From Olivibacter sp. XZL3 (GTDB taxonomy: Bacteria; Bacteroidota; Bacteroidia; Sphingobacteriales; Sphingobacteriaceae), in NCBI RefSeq assembly GCF_004368405.1, contig NZ_SBJH01000010.1:202348-266347 (forward strand): a DNA stretch of 64,000 bases, given 5' to 3'. This document shows positions 37,942-47,308 of the stretch, one piece after another. Positions within the stretch are counted from its first letter, which is position 1. Each line of letters begins with the position of its first letter. The notes beneath the pieces were generated by a model. That model saw nothing but the letters and a program-made list of their open reading frames with translations, was not told the DNA's origin and made no database searches. The position numbers were made by a program, and so were the translations under genes.

Positions 37942-40900
37942 ATGTTAGATAAAATCATTCAGTTTTCAGTTAAGCATAAACTGGCAATTGGTATATTCAT
38001 GTTACTGTGGGTAGTTTATGGCGGCTACCAGATCACCCAACTACCCATCGATGCCGTTCCTGATATAACCAACAACCAGGTCCAGATTATTACCACAGCC
38101 CCGTCACTTGGCGCAGAGGACGTGGAACGATTAATTACATTTCCGATAGAACTAGCAATCAGTAACGTTCCCGGCATACAGGAGAGTAGGAGTATGTCCC
38201 GATTCGGACTTTCCCTTATCACGATTGTGTTTGACGAAGGTACCGATGTGTACTGGGCGCGCCAACAGGTTACCGAGAGGCTTTCGCAGGTAGAAATCAA
38301 CGAAAATGCCAATGTTCCGTCCCTTGCGCCGGTAACTACCGGTCTGGGCGAAATATATCAGTATGTGTTAAAACCCAAAAAGGGGTATGAAGATAAATTC
38401 ACCTTGGCTGATCTCCGTTCTACACAGGATTGGCTCGTAAGAAGGCAGCTATTGGGCACACCCGGCGTAGCTGATGTCTCTACCTTCGGAGGTGAACTTA
38501 AGCAATATGAAGTTTCGGTAAACCCGGCAAGGCTCAAGGCACTTAACCTAACCATAAGCGATGTTTTTACCGCCCTGAGCAGAAATAACCAAAATACCGG
38601 AGGGGCCTATATTGAAAAAGGCCCCTCCGTTCTATATATCCGAAGCATTGGACTTACCAAATCAATCGAAGACATTAATAAAATTGTAGTAAAAAGTAAC
38701 GGCGGGCAGCCCATACTCATCAGCCATGTGGCCGAAGTCCGTTTGGGTTCAGCTATACGTTATGGAGCATTAACCATGGCCGGTTTGGGGGAAGTAACCG
38801 GCGGCATTGTGATGATGCTCAAAGGCGGAAATTCTTCGGAGATTATCAATAACGTTAAGCAACGGATCGCCGAGATACAGCAAACCCTTCCCGAAGGATT
38901 AGCGATCGAACCTTTCCTTGACCGCACCAAGATGGTTAATAATGCTATTGGCACCGTGGAGCACAACTTGCTTGAGGGCGCGCTGATCGTCGTACTCGTG
39001 CTAGTACTCTTTTTAGGTAACCTAAGGGCGGGATTAATTGTCGCCTCCGTTATCCCCTTATCCATGCTCTTTGCGGTAACCATGATGAATACCTTCGGGG
39101 TCAGCGGCAATCTGATGAGCTTGGGGGCCTTGGATTTTGGACTCATTGTGGACGGTGCCGTCATTATCGTAGAGGCAATTCTGCACCATATACATTTTTC
39201 CAAAAAATATGGCGCCGTCAATAGCCTCTCACAGGAGGAGATGAACCGTGAAGTAACCGGGGCAGCATCGCGCATGATGAACGCGGCCGTCTTCGGTCAG
39301 ATCATCATCCTGATTGTATATTTACCCATTCTTTCCCTTACGGGGATAGAGGGGAAAATGTTCAAACCAATGGCTCAGACGGTGGCATTTGCCATTCTGG
39401 GGGCCTTTATCCTTTCGCTCACCTACGTGCCGATGGTAAGTTCGCTGTTCATCAGTAAAAAGATAACGCATAAGCCGAATCTGTCCGACCGTATCATGAC
39501 ACGGATAGAAAACGGGTACCAGCAAATGTTGGAGAAGGCTTTATCGATCCGTCGGTCACTGGTCATGTTCGCGTTTATATTGTTCGGTGTATCAGTGTTT
39601 ATGTTCATGCGCATGGGCGGCGAATTTATACCCCAACTGGAAGAGGGCGATTTTGCCGTCGAGACCAGATTGTTGGTGGGCACCAACCTCAGTACCACCA
39701 TTGATGCCATTGGCCGTATCGCCGAAACATTGCAGGCGCAATACCCCGAAGTTGAAAAAGTGGTATCTAGAATCGGCAGTGCCGAGATTCCGACCGATCC
39801 TATGCCTATTGAGGGGGGAGACATGATTGTTGTGCTGAAGCCGAAATCAGAATGGATCAGCGCGGAAAGTTTTCCGGAGCTTGCCGGTAAAATGGCTGCA
39901 ACCGCACAGGAAGTTGTGCCCGGTGTAACCACGGGCTTCCAGTATCCCGTTCAAATGCGGTTCAATGAGCTCATGACCGGCGCGAAACAAGACGTTGTCT
40001 GTAAAATCTTTGGTGAGGATCTCGAGAAACTGGCAGCTTATGCCGACCAGCTGGGAGACATTGTGAGAACGGTAGATGGAACAGCTGATCTTTATGTTGA
40101 AAAAGTGACCGGTATGCCTCAGATTGTCATTGATTTCAACCGTAGTGAGATTGCCAAATACGGCATGGATATCGAAAGCCTAAACCGTACCATCAACGCA
40201 GCCTTTGCCGGTGCCGAAGCTGGAAAAGTTTACGAAGGCGAAAAAAGCTTTGATTTGGTGGTAAGAGTTGGCAGCGAGGGGAGGAAAAGCGTAGAAGATG
40301 TCCGTAACCTGCCAGTATCTACCCCTACGGGGGTGCAGGTACCACTCTATCAGGTGGCCGACATACAAGAGATCGAAGGGCCAAATCAGATACAACGCGA
40401 AAATGCGCGTAGGCGGATTATTGTGGGCTTTAATGTACGGGGACGTGACGTGCAAACCATCGTTGAAGAGCTCCAGCAGAAGATTGGTGCTAAAATGAAG
40501 TTAGATGCAGGTTATAGCATAACCTACGGAGGGGCCTTTGAAAATTTACAACAGGCCAAGAGCAGGTTGAGCATCGCTGTCCCTGTTGCGCTTTTACTCA
40601 TTTTTGTAATGCTATATTTTGCGTTTTCGTCCTTTAAGCAGGGCGCACTGATCTATACTGCCATACCCTTGTCAGCCATCGGCGGTGTATTTGCCCTAAC
40701 CTTAAGAGGCATGCCCTTCAGTATTTCCGCCGGTGTCGGATTTATTGCCCTCTTCGGCGTAGCGGTACTGAATGGAATCGTGCTGATTTCCGAATTCAAC
40801 CGAATAAAAAAAGAAGGTGTGATCAGCGATCCAATGCAGCTCGTAATGATCGGAACGCGTAACAGGTTACGTCCTGTACTGATGACGGCGGCGGTAGCTT

Positions 40901-42306
40901 CACTCGGTTTCCTACCCATGGCACTCAGCAATGGCGCCGGGGCAGAAGTACAGCGGCCTTTGGCCACGGTGGTGATCGGAGGGCTTATAACAGCCACCCT
41001 GTTAACATTATTTGTTCTGCCTTCCCTGTACCTCCTCTTTAACAAAACCACTAAGCTCAACATGAATAAAAATTTAAGCGCGATCGTTGTATTCGCGTTC
41101 CTTGCTTATCCGGCTACCGCACAGGAGCAGCCAATAAAAATAAGCCTCGACAGCGCTTTGAAGGTAGCATCACGGAATAATAGGCAATTGCAGAGTACAC
41201 GGATGGAACAGCATGCCGTTGAAGAACTGCAGCACAGCGGGTTCGATCTGCCCAAGACGCAACTGTCCGGCGATTACGGGAAATTTAACAGCATATACAA
41301 TGATAATAGAATCGGCCTGAGCCAATCTTTCAACTTTCCCACCGTATATACTAACCAGAAAAAGATGCTACAGGCAAACTTCGAGGCCTCCCGTGCCCAA
41401 ACTAAGTTGAGCGAGCAGGAGCTCAGGGCAGGGGTCAGGCTAGCATTTTTCGATTACGCCGTTATGAATGAGCGGAAACAGCTACTGCTCTATGCAGATA
41501 GTATCTACCGATTATTCGAGGCCAAATCACTGAAGCGTTTTGAGAGCGGCGAGGCCAATATCCTTGAAAAAACGGCTGCGCAATCCCACAGGCAGCAAAT
41601 TAGCAATCAGCTGAATATGCTTGAAAAAGACCTTGCTATTGTGAAAAAACAGTTTAATCTGTATCTACAGGATAGTATTATGTACGTTCCTGATCCCGGC
41701 CACTCGAAGGTTACCTTTACTCAATCATTAATAGATGATTCCGTTGTGACCGGTGAGCTTCCGGCGGCCGCGCTGGCCAAGCATGCGGAAGAAGCTGCCC
41801 GCAGCCGGTGGCGGGTAGAGCGTGCCCGCCTTCTTCCCGATTTCACAATAGGTTACAACAACCAGAGTCTGCAAGGAGTTCAGAATGTGAACGGGCAGGA
41901 TGTTCTTTTCAGCGGCAGAGATCGCTTCAATTATTTTAGCGCGGGGATAAGTATTCCATTGTTCTTCAAGGCCCAATCGTCCAAAGCAACGGCAGCGAAG
42001 CTGCAATGGCAGAGTCAAATAAAAAAAGCCGATCAGGCTCAATTACAGTTACATGCTGAAATCATGAACGCCCGCGCACAGGTACAGAAATTTACAGAAA
42101 GTCTCGCATATTACGAAAATCAAGGCCTTCGCAACGCAGATTTGATCATTGCTACGGCAGACCAACAGTTTCAGGGTGGAGAAATCGACTATCTACAGTG
42201 GGTTATCTTGGTCGATCAGGCCATTACCATCAGAAATGAATACATCAATATGCTCGGCAGCTATAACCAGGCCGTTATCCAATTACAAAAATTAAACGAT
42301 CAATAA
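37942..42306 (+). CDS. CzcA-type heavy-metal RND pump fused to a TolC-type outer-membrane channel
   Basis: A 1454-residue frame from ATG 37942 (MLDKIIQFSVKHKLAIGIFM). Residues 1-1040 are a complete heavy-metal RND pump with 12 membrane segments; the TM4 signature DFGLIVDGAVIIVE (398-411) belongs to divalent-cation (Co/Zn/Cd/Ni) pumps, not Cu/Ag ones. From residue 1041 a signal-peptide-like segment (MNKNLSAIVVFAFLAYPATA then QEQ) begins a TolC/CzcC domain of ~414 residues with OEP helices. Such fusions are known in Bacteroidota. The internal AxA site suggests possible cleavage into two proteins. The adaptor gene follows after 6 bp. Confidence 0.93.
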   Translation: MLDKIIQFSVKHKLAIGIFMLLWVVYGGYQITQLPIDAVPDITNNQVQIITTAPSLGAEDVERLITFPIELAISNVPGIQESRSMSRFGLSLITIVFDEGTDVYWARQQVTERLSQVEINENANVPSLAPVTTGLGEIYQYVLKPKKGYEDKFTLADLRSTQDWLVRRQLLGTPGVADVSTFGGELKQYEVSVNPARLKALNLTISDVFTALSRNNQNTGGAYIEKGPSVLYIRSIGLTKSIEDINKIVVKSNGGQPILISHVAEVRLGSAIRYGALTMAGLGEVTGGIVMMLKGGNSSEIINNVKQRIAEIQQTLPEGLAIEPFLDRTKMVNNAIGTVEHNLLEGALIVVLVLVLFLGNLRAGLIVASVIPLSMLFAVTMMNTFGVSGNLMSLGALDFGLIVDGAVIIVEAILHHIHFSKKYGAVNSLSQEEMNREVTGAASRMMNAAVFGQIIILIVYLPILSLTGIEGKMFKPMAQTVAFAILGAFILSLTYVPMVSSLFISKKITHKPNLSDRIMTRIENGYQQMLEKALSIRRSLVMFAFILFGVSVFMFMRMGGEFIPQLEEGDFAVETRLLVGTNLSTTIDAIGRIAETLQAQYPEVEKVVSRIGSAEIPTDPMPIEGGDMIVVLKPKSEWISAESFPELAGKMAATAQEVVPGVTTGFQYPVQMRFNELMTGAKQDVVCKIFGEDLEKLAAYADQLGDIVRTVDGTADLYVEKVTGMPQIVIDFNRSEIAKYGMDIESLNRTINAAFAGAEAGKVYEGEKSFDLVVRVGSEGRKSVEDVRNLPVSTPTGVQVPLYQVADIQEIEGPNQIQRENARRRIIVGFNVRGRDVQTIVEELQQKIGAKMKLDAGYSITYGGAFENLQQAKSRLSIAVPVALLLIFVMLYFAFSSFKQGALIYTAIPLSAIGGVFALTLRGMPFSISAGVGFIALFGVAVLNGIVLISEFNRIKKEGVISDPMQLVMIGTRNRLRPVLMTAAVASLGFLPMALSNGAGAEVQRPLATVVIGGLITATLLTLFVLPSLYLLFNKTTKLNMNKNLSAIVVFAFLAYPATAQEQPIKISLDSALKVASRNNRQLQSTRMEQHAVEELQHSGFDLPKTQLSGDYGKFNSIYNDNRIGLSQSFNFPTVYTNQKKMLQANFEASRAQTKLSEQELRAGVRLAFFDYAVMNERKQLLLYADSIYRLFEAKSLKRFESGEANILEKTAAQSHRQQISNQLNMLEKDLAIVKKQFNLYLQDSIMYVPDPGHSKVTFTQSLIDDSVVTGELPAAALAKHAEEAARSRWRVERARLLPDFTIGYNNQSLQGVQNVNGQDVLFSGRDRFNYFSAGISIPLFFKAQSSKATAAKLQWQSQIKKADQAQLQLHAEIMNARAQVQKFTESLAYYENQGLRNADLIIATADQQFQGGEIDYLQWVILVDQAITIRNEYINMLGSYNQAVIQLQKLNDQ

Positions 42307-42312
42307 TTTAAA

Positions 42313-43464
42313 ATGAAAGCATTTATATTCAGTTGCATCTGCCTTTGGTTTTTGGCGGCATGCAGCAATGAAAACAAGCAAGAAACGGAAGTGACCAGCC
42401 AAAAAGACAGTATTACCAATCCGGTTACTGAAACTGTACGACTTACTTCGCAGCAGCTAAAAAGCGTCGGCATCGAAGTTGGCAATCCTGATTCCGGCCG
42501 CGTGAGTGGCAAGCTTACATTGCAAGGAGCAGTCGAGGTGCCGCCCCAGAATATTATTAGTCTGAGCTTCCCTATGGGAGGATATTTGAAATCCACAGCG
42601 ATGTTACCCGGAACTCATGTGAGCAAGGGACAAGTGTTGGCCATCATGGAAGATATGCAGTTTATTCAATTACAGCAGGATTACCTAACGGCGAAGACCG
42701 ACTTTGAGCTAGCAGAAAAGGAGTTTATTCGTCAACGTGAACTTAATAGCAGTAAAGCAAGCAGCGATAAGGTCTTCCAGCAGGCAAATGCCCAGATGGA
42801 ACGCCAAAGGATTTTAATGAATGCGTTGGGTGAAAAGCTAAAGCTGATCGGTATCAACATCAATAACCTGAACGCATCCAATATATCAAAAAGTGTAGCG
42901 GTATTATCACCCATCAATGGCTTTGTGTCCAAAGTAAACGTAACGGTCGGTAAATATACCGCTCCGACCGATGTACTATTTGAGCTGGTAGATCCGCGCG
43001 ATATCCATTTGGTATTAAACGTATTTGAGAAAGATTTAGCGAGCGTGGCTGTTGGAGAGCAAGTGGCCGCCTATTCCAATAGTGAACCGGACCGAAGATT
43101 TGATGCCGAAGTCATCCTGATCAACAAGACACTTGATGCCAATCGCATGGCAGAGGTGCATTGCCATTTCAAAAAATATGACACCTCGCTTGTGCCCGGA
43201 ATGTTCATGAATGCCGAAGTTTCAATCAAGGATATGCCAGCACTTACCGTACCGGAGGATGCAGTTGTCAGGTGGGAGAACAAACATTATGTATTTGTGG
43301 CCCAAAACACCGGAGAATTCCGGATGGTGGAGGTAAACGTCGGAATGCTGAATGATAAACAGCAGCAAATAGAGAGTAATGAGATTAGCCCGGCATCTAA
43401 AGTAGTGCTCAAAAACGCATATACATTACTTATGAAAATCAAGAATACAGAAGAAGAAGGTTAG
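42313..43464 (+). CDS. CzcB/CusB-type periplasmic adaptor lipoprotein
   Basis: A 383-residue membrane-fusion protein with lipoprotein Cys17 (LWFLAACSNE). The order beta-barrel, lipoyl halves (ISLSFPMGGYLKSTAMLPGT, AVLSPINGFVSKVNVTVGKY), alpha-hairpin between them and a C-terminal membrane-proximal domain is standard. It bridges the RND and TolC parts encoded just upstream. Confidence 0.94.
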   Translation: MKAFIFSCICLWFLAACSNENKQETEVTSQKDSITNPVTETVRLTSQQLKSVGIEVGNPDSGRVSGKLTLQGAVEVPPQNIISLSFPMGGYLKSTAMLPGTHVSKGQVLAIMEDMQFIQLQQDYLTAKTDFELAEKEFIRQRELNSSKASSDKVFQQANAQMERQRILMNALGEKLKLIGININNLNASNISKSVAVLSPINGFVSKVNVTVGKYTAPTDVLFELVDPRDIHLVLNVFEKDLASVAVGEQVAAYSNSEPDRRFDAEVILINKTLDANRMAEVHCHFKKYDTSLVPGMFMNAEVSIKDMPALTVPEDAVVRWENKHYVFVAQNTGEFRMVEVNVGMLNDKQQQIESNEISPASKVVLKNAYTLLMKIKNTEEEG

Positions 43465-43466
43465 AT

Positions 43467-43631
43467 ATGCAAAGGTATTACCGCGTTAAAGTGACTGATC
43501 TGGTGCATTGTGTCAGACAACAAGATTCTCTTCGAAACAATCAATTTAGTGATACAGCGCTTTTTAAACAAACCACTTTGCGGGCCTGTCAGCTACTCGC
43601 CGATTTAGAGAATGAGAATCAAATAATATGA
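43467..43631 (+). CDS. Small 54-residue hypothetical protein
   Basis: Starts 2 bp after the adaptor stop: MQRYYRVKVTDLVHCVRQQD, ending LLADLENENQII. No family is recognised. It could be a real small tail gene of the efflux operon or a relic at the edge of the gene-fragment zone that follows. Confidence 0.35.
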   Translation: MQRYYRVKVTDLVHCVRQQDSLRNNQFSDTALFKQTTLRACQLLADLENENQII

Positions 43632-43656
43632 AGAAAGGCAGGTAAGCTAAACCTAG

Positions 43657-43788
43657 CGGATTGAAGACCCTGATTTTCCAAAAGACGTCGAGTACAGGCT
43701 AACTCCTTATTGTGAATTCCTATATCCGCTAGTAGAAAGTCTGATCAGCTGGGGGAAACAGCGCCGAAAAGTATTTAGTGAAGAATAA
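43657..43788 (+). pseudogene. HxlR regulator C-terminal fragment
   Basis: An open stretch without start codon reads DPDFPKDVEYRLTPYCEFLY and PLVESLISWGKQRRK, the C-terminal wing and helix of an HxlR protein (compare VPPKVEYSLTDFGKTLIPVI in the intact one at 34588). The DNA-binding half is missing. Confidence 0.75.
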
Positions 43789-43854
43789 TTGTTTCTTTAT
43801 ACCCGATATGATATAAAGTTTGAGTAGAACGGATTTTATTACCTAATCGGGTAT

Positions 43855-43960
43855 AGTTGGGCTGGATATCTTGCCGAAGATGATAACGGCTATTCGTTTG
43901 CTTACTCGGACGACTATCTCCAATCGGCAGATCCGAACCCTATCAGCTTAACGTTGGTTG
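43855..43960 (+). pseudogene. HipA N-terminal domain fragment
   Basis: The frame reads SWAGYLAEDDNGYSFAYSDD then YLQSADPNPISLTL, which matches the start of HipA-type kinases (toxin of hipBA). Similarity stops abruptly near 43958. No start codon and no kinase domain remain, so it is a remnant joined to unrelated DNA. Confidence 0.7.
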
Positions 43961-44096
43961 GCTCATTTAATGCGATGAGAAATGGATTTCCATTGTTGAC
44001 GACCCCTTCTTGTGCGGAGACTTCGGGTCCAAAAAAAAGGACGATACCCGTCAGCAGAAGGAATGATGTGATATAGAGCGGTTTTGATATCATCAT
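43914..44096 (-). pseudogene. Exported-protein N-terminus, truncated
   Basis: From ATG 44096 the frame gives a good signal peptide (YITSFLLLTGIVLFFGPEVS then AQ) and ~20 further residues (EGVVNNGNPFLIALNEPTN), then runs antisense into the HipA fragment and stops. This places a rearrangement junction near 43960-43970. Product unknown. Confidence 0.5.
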
Positions 44097-44337
44097 AACT
44101 TGGTTTAAACAAAGGGTGTCTGCTTTAAAGATACTAAAATAAAAATGAAATTAACAGCATAACTTGGCGGTCATGACTGTGCTTGTCTCCAAATTGCAAC
44201 GCGCTCCGACGTAATCTTCAGACCGCGTTGTTTTCTTATAGCTAACGTACGCCGAACCTTCGTCTTTAGCGTCAGTCCGGACGGGATATTGTTCGTCAGT
44301 AATAATAACTGACTGTTTTATATTAACTTTTAATAGA

Positions 44338-44721
44338 TCAATCGTCAATAAATTGAAACGATTTGTAGGTCAAATCTTTATTCGGTTTTTGCTGGTTCCG
44401 GATTTCAAGATGCCGGTAACCCCATTTTCTCATTTCTCTCACGATTGGGTATAGACTTTCTCCATATTCGGTTAAATAATACTCAACCCTCATTGGTACT
44501 TCTGCAAAAACCTTTCGGGTCAGTATACCATCCTTTTCGAGCTCATCCAATTGCTTTGCGATCATCCTTTCGCTAATGGTAGGCAGCGTTTTCTTCATCT
44601 CGCTGAAGCGGTTACGTCCTTTTTTGATCAGGGCGATTAGTGTGGTCTTGCATTTTCCCTTAATGACCTGTAAAAAGACGTCCGATGGGCATATCGTTTC
44701 AATTTTTTCTATATCCGACAT
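44338..44721 (-). CDS. HxlR-family regulator with N-terminal cysteine (redox-type)
   Basis: A 127-residue winged-helix protein: C11 (IETICPSDVF), C24, FSEMKKTLPTISERMIAKQL, VPMRVEYYLTEYGESLYPIV. It is divergent from a quinone-oxidoreductase-like gene 115 bp away. This is the arrangement of thiol-based HxlR sensors (YodB, QorR, HypR), which respond to quinones, diamide or hypochlorite; the sensing role is inference. Confidence 0.9.
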   Translation of the reverse strand: MSDIEKIETICPSDVFLQVIKGKCKTTLIALIKKGRNRFSEMKKTLPTISERMIAKQLDELEKDGILTRKVFAEVPMRVEYYLTEYGESLYPIVREMRKWGYRHLEIRNQQKPNKDLTYKSFQFIDD

Positions 44722-44836
44722 AAATTTATTTGCTTGATTCTCAACAGAACTGCATTTTATTTCAGTAGCTGATAAGATTGTAAGTTATTGTTTCACAATT
44801 ATTTATTATTCAAATTTACAAAAAAAATATTACATT

Positions 44837-45829
44837 ATGGTAGATCAATTTAAAGCATTGATGGTCCGGGAAGACAACGGGCATTTCAAATCAGCGGTAG
44901 AATATGTCCCTATGATCGCATTGCCACCGAATGAGGTGCTTATAAAAGTAAGCTACTCATCCATCAACTATAAAGATGCGCTCTCCGCCTCGGGCAACAG
45001 AGGTGTTACACGGAAATTTCCCCATATACCGGGAATAGATGCCGCAGGTCAGGTTATTTCCTCCACCGTCGATCGGTTCGGTGAAGGGGATCAGGTACTG
45101 GTTACCGGATACGATCTGGGAATGAATACCTGGGGCGGCTTTGGCGAATACATCCGCGTTCCCGCGGATTGGATCATCAAGCTCCCTGAAGGCCTTAGCC
45201 CTTTTGAGGCCATGTGTTTCGGCACCGCCGGCCTAACCGCGGGACTGTCGGTTTTCAATCTGGTTCAATCGGGAATTGACAAGGGTAAAATTGCCGTTAG
45301 CGGGGCAACAGGCGGCGTCGGAACGATTGCCGTTTCCATCCTGTCCAAATTAGGTTATGAAGTTGTCGCCATTTCGGGTAAGGATGAAGGCAATTATCTA
45401 ACAGAGGTATTGGGGGCTTCATCGTTTCTGGCACGGGATGCATTTATTGAAAAAAATGACGCAAAAGCGCTGTCTGCAGCCGAGTTCGACGGCGGGATTG
45501 ATACCGTTGGCGGCAATATGCTATCGGCCATGCTCAAATCGTCAAAATATAACGCTGCCGTCACCTGTTGCGGCAACGTAGCTGCTGCCCAATTCACCAC
45601 GAGTATTTTTCCCTTTATTCTGAGAGGAGTAAAATTGATCGGGATTGATTCGGTCGAGCAGTCAGTGGATGTTAAAGCGGAGATCTGGAATTTACTGGCG
45701 CGTGACTGGAAGCCGGTGCGACTGAAAGAGATGGTTGAGGAAATTTCCCTGGAACAAGTTCCCAATGTCCTCGAAATCCTTTTGAAAGGAAAGGCCAGGG
45801 GAAGATTTGTTGTCAACCATTCGCTATGA
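44837..45829 (+). CDS. YhdH/YhfP (AcuI-like) zinc-free MDR oxidoreductase
   Basis: A 330-residue medium-chain reductase: SSINYKDALSASGNRGVTRK, FPHIPGIDAAGQV, Rossmann motif VSGATGGVGTIAVSILSK, and GVKLIGIDSVEQ near the end. The family reduces acrylyl-CoA or quinone-like enones with NADPH and lacks the structural zinc. Together with the divergent HxlR gene it looks like an electrophile-detoxification unit. Confidence 0.93.
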   Translation: MVDQFKALMVREDNGHFKSAVEYVPMIALPPNEVLIKVSYSSINYKDALSASGNRGVTRKFPHIPGIDAAGQVISSTVDRFGEGDQVLVTGYDLGMNTWGGFGEYIRVPADWIIKLPEGLSPFEAMCFGTAGLTAGLSVFNLVQSGIDKGKIAVSGATGGVGTIAVSILSKLGYEVVAISGKDEGNYLTEVLGASSFLARDAFIEKNDAKALSAAEFDGGIDTVGGNMLSAMLKSSKYNAAVTCCGNVAAAQFTTSIFPFILRGVKLIGIDSVEQSVDVKAEIWNLLARDWKPVRLKEMVEEISLEQVPNVLEILLKGKARGRFVVNHSL

Positions 45830-45957
45830 TTTGAACACGATTTTTTAATGATAAAAATGTAAATAAAAAGGGGTTAGTTATGAAATGTCCATGATTGCCA
45901 AAATACGAACAAGATAATCTGAACATTCATATGGCCTTTAAAAGAGAAAATATTTAT

Positions 45958-46599
45958 ATGAAAAAGATTCTCATTCTGGGTGCCGCAGGAAAGATCGCGC
46001 GGTACGCCATTCAACAGTTTATTGAGCGGAGCGACAGTCAACTGACGCTTTATCTAAGAAATGCACAACGTTTGCAGCAATTAGCAAGTGATCGCGTTAC
46101 GGTCATCGATGGGGATGTTACAGATACCCCACACCTGCAGGAAGTGGCAAAGGGGCATGACCTGGTGTATGCCAACCTGGGCGGTGATGACATCGTAGAA
46201 CAGGCCAAGTCTGTTGTAGCTGCACTGGAAGCCGCCGATATTAGACGGCTGATCTGGATATCGACTTTGGGTATATACGATGAGGTTCCCGGTGCGTTCG
46301 GCGAATGGAACCACAGGATGCTTGATGGCGGATATCTGGAACCTTACAGTGCCGCTGCCAGCGTCATCGAAGCCTCGGAACTCGACTACACCATCGTGCG
46401 GCCCGCGTGGTTAACCAATAAGGACGAGGTAGATTATGAGCTTACGCAGAAAGGCGAACTGTTCAAAGGTACCGAAGTGTCCCGTAAGAGCATTGCCGAT
46501 TTTGTGGTGAAAGTCGCCTCGGATCCTACGCAAGAAGTTCGGGCTTCCGTAGGTGTAAACAAGCCGGGGACAGATGGTGATAAGCCGTCCTGGTACTGA
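45958..46599 (+). CDS. NmrA/SDR-a-like NAD(P)-binding protein
   Basis: About 213 residues from ATG 45958 (MKKILILGAAGKIARYAI), preceded by AAAGAGAAAA as ribosome site; an in-frame ATG at 45931 is less likely. Rossmann motif GAAGKIARYA, then GHDLVYANLGGDD and YTIVRPAWLTNKDEVDY, typical of atypical SDRs (NAD(P)H-binding, YwnB-like). Probable redox-stress function by context. Confidence 0.9.
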   Translation: MKKILILGAAGKIARYAIQQFIERSDSQLTLYLRNAQRLQQLASDRVTVIDGDVTDTPHLQEVAKGHDLVYANLGGDDIVEQAKSVVAALEAADIRRLIWISTLGIYDEVPGAFGEWNHRMLDGGYLEPYSAAASVIEASELDYTIVRPAWLTNKDEVDYELTQKGELFKGTEVSRKSIADFVVKVASDPTQEVRASVGVNKPGTDGDKPSWY

Positions 46600-46634
46600 T
46601 AGCTTTTAGCACAGATCATGTTTATCGAATAATC

Positions 46635-46670
46635 AGGGATCCCTATCAACGCGACCTCACAGGGATCCCT
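46635..46670. terminator. Hairpin with repeated palindromic arms
   Basis: The self-complementary decamer agggatccct occurs at 46635-46644 and again at 46661-46670. The two copies can pair as a stem with a 16-nt loop, followed by TTTCAATAAAA. Probable terminator of the NmrA-like gene. Confidence 0.6.
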
Positions 46671-46843
46671 TTCAATAAAACTGGCGGTAAGGTGTTAATC
46701 ATCAAGGGACATCAATTTATCGCAACCGGAATAACAGGCTCGACATATTTACTGCAAAAAAATTAAAATGCTTTGTAAGGATTGCTGAAGACTGACGACT
46801 AAGCAGGTAAAGAACAGATAAATATCACGTTAAAACAAAGGAA

Positions 46844-47308
46844 ATGGAAACGAATAAAACGAGAACTGTATCAGAAAAAAAGCATGTCATTGGCTTTTAT
46901 GTCTCACTCTTTGGTGCCGTTCTTATCCTGCTATGGATAGGTGCGCTCAAATTTACCCTCGCGGAGGCCCAGGCAATTAAACCCTACATCGAACATCATC
47001 CGTTTTCCGGCTGGATGTACCGTGCGTTTAGTATTCAGACAGTATCCAATATCGTGGGCATGGTGGAAATTATCGTCGCAGTACTTGTCCTTATCAGTTT
47101 AAAAGTTCCTTCTATAAAAAGGTATGCCGGAATTGGCGTATGTATTATTTTTTCAGTAACACTCAGTTTCCTTTTCACTACACCAAATATTTGGAGAACG
47201 GTTGAATGGATGCCCGTGACAGATTTCTTTATTCTCAAAGACATCCTATTACTGGGCTTTGGTATCACCCTGCTTGAAACAGCTAAAACAAACCGTCATG
47301 CGAATTAG
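46844..47308 (+). CDS. DUF417 (YkgB/RclC-like) inner-membrane protein
   Basis: A 154-residue protein with four membrane segments: [20 protein letters not shown], a middle segment after ..[15 protein letters not shown], and [23 protein letters not shown]417 includes RclC of the reactive-chlorine response. It overlaps the msrAB start by 11 bp, indicating translational coupling and a shared oxidative-stress role. Confidence 0.9.
   Translation: METNKTRTVSEKKHVIGFYVSLFGAVLILLWIGALKFTLAEAQAIKPYIEHHPFSGWMYRAFSIQTVSNIVGMVEIIVAVLVLISLKVPSIKRYAGIGVCIIFSVTLSFLFTTPNIWRTVEWMPVTDFFILKDILLLGFGITLLETAKTNRHAN

Noticed and set aside
37942..42306. RND-TolC fusion as an assembly artefact
   Set aside because: The same fusion is known across Bacteroidota and the junction has a sensible topology.
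44151..44348. 65-codon minus-strand frame next to the HxlR gene
   Set aside because: TTG start, no domain, overlaps the HxlR end; composition looks like chance.
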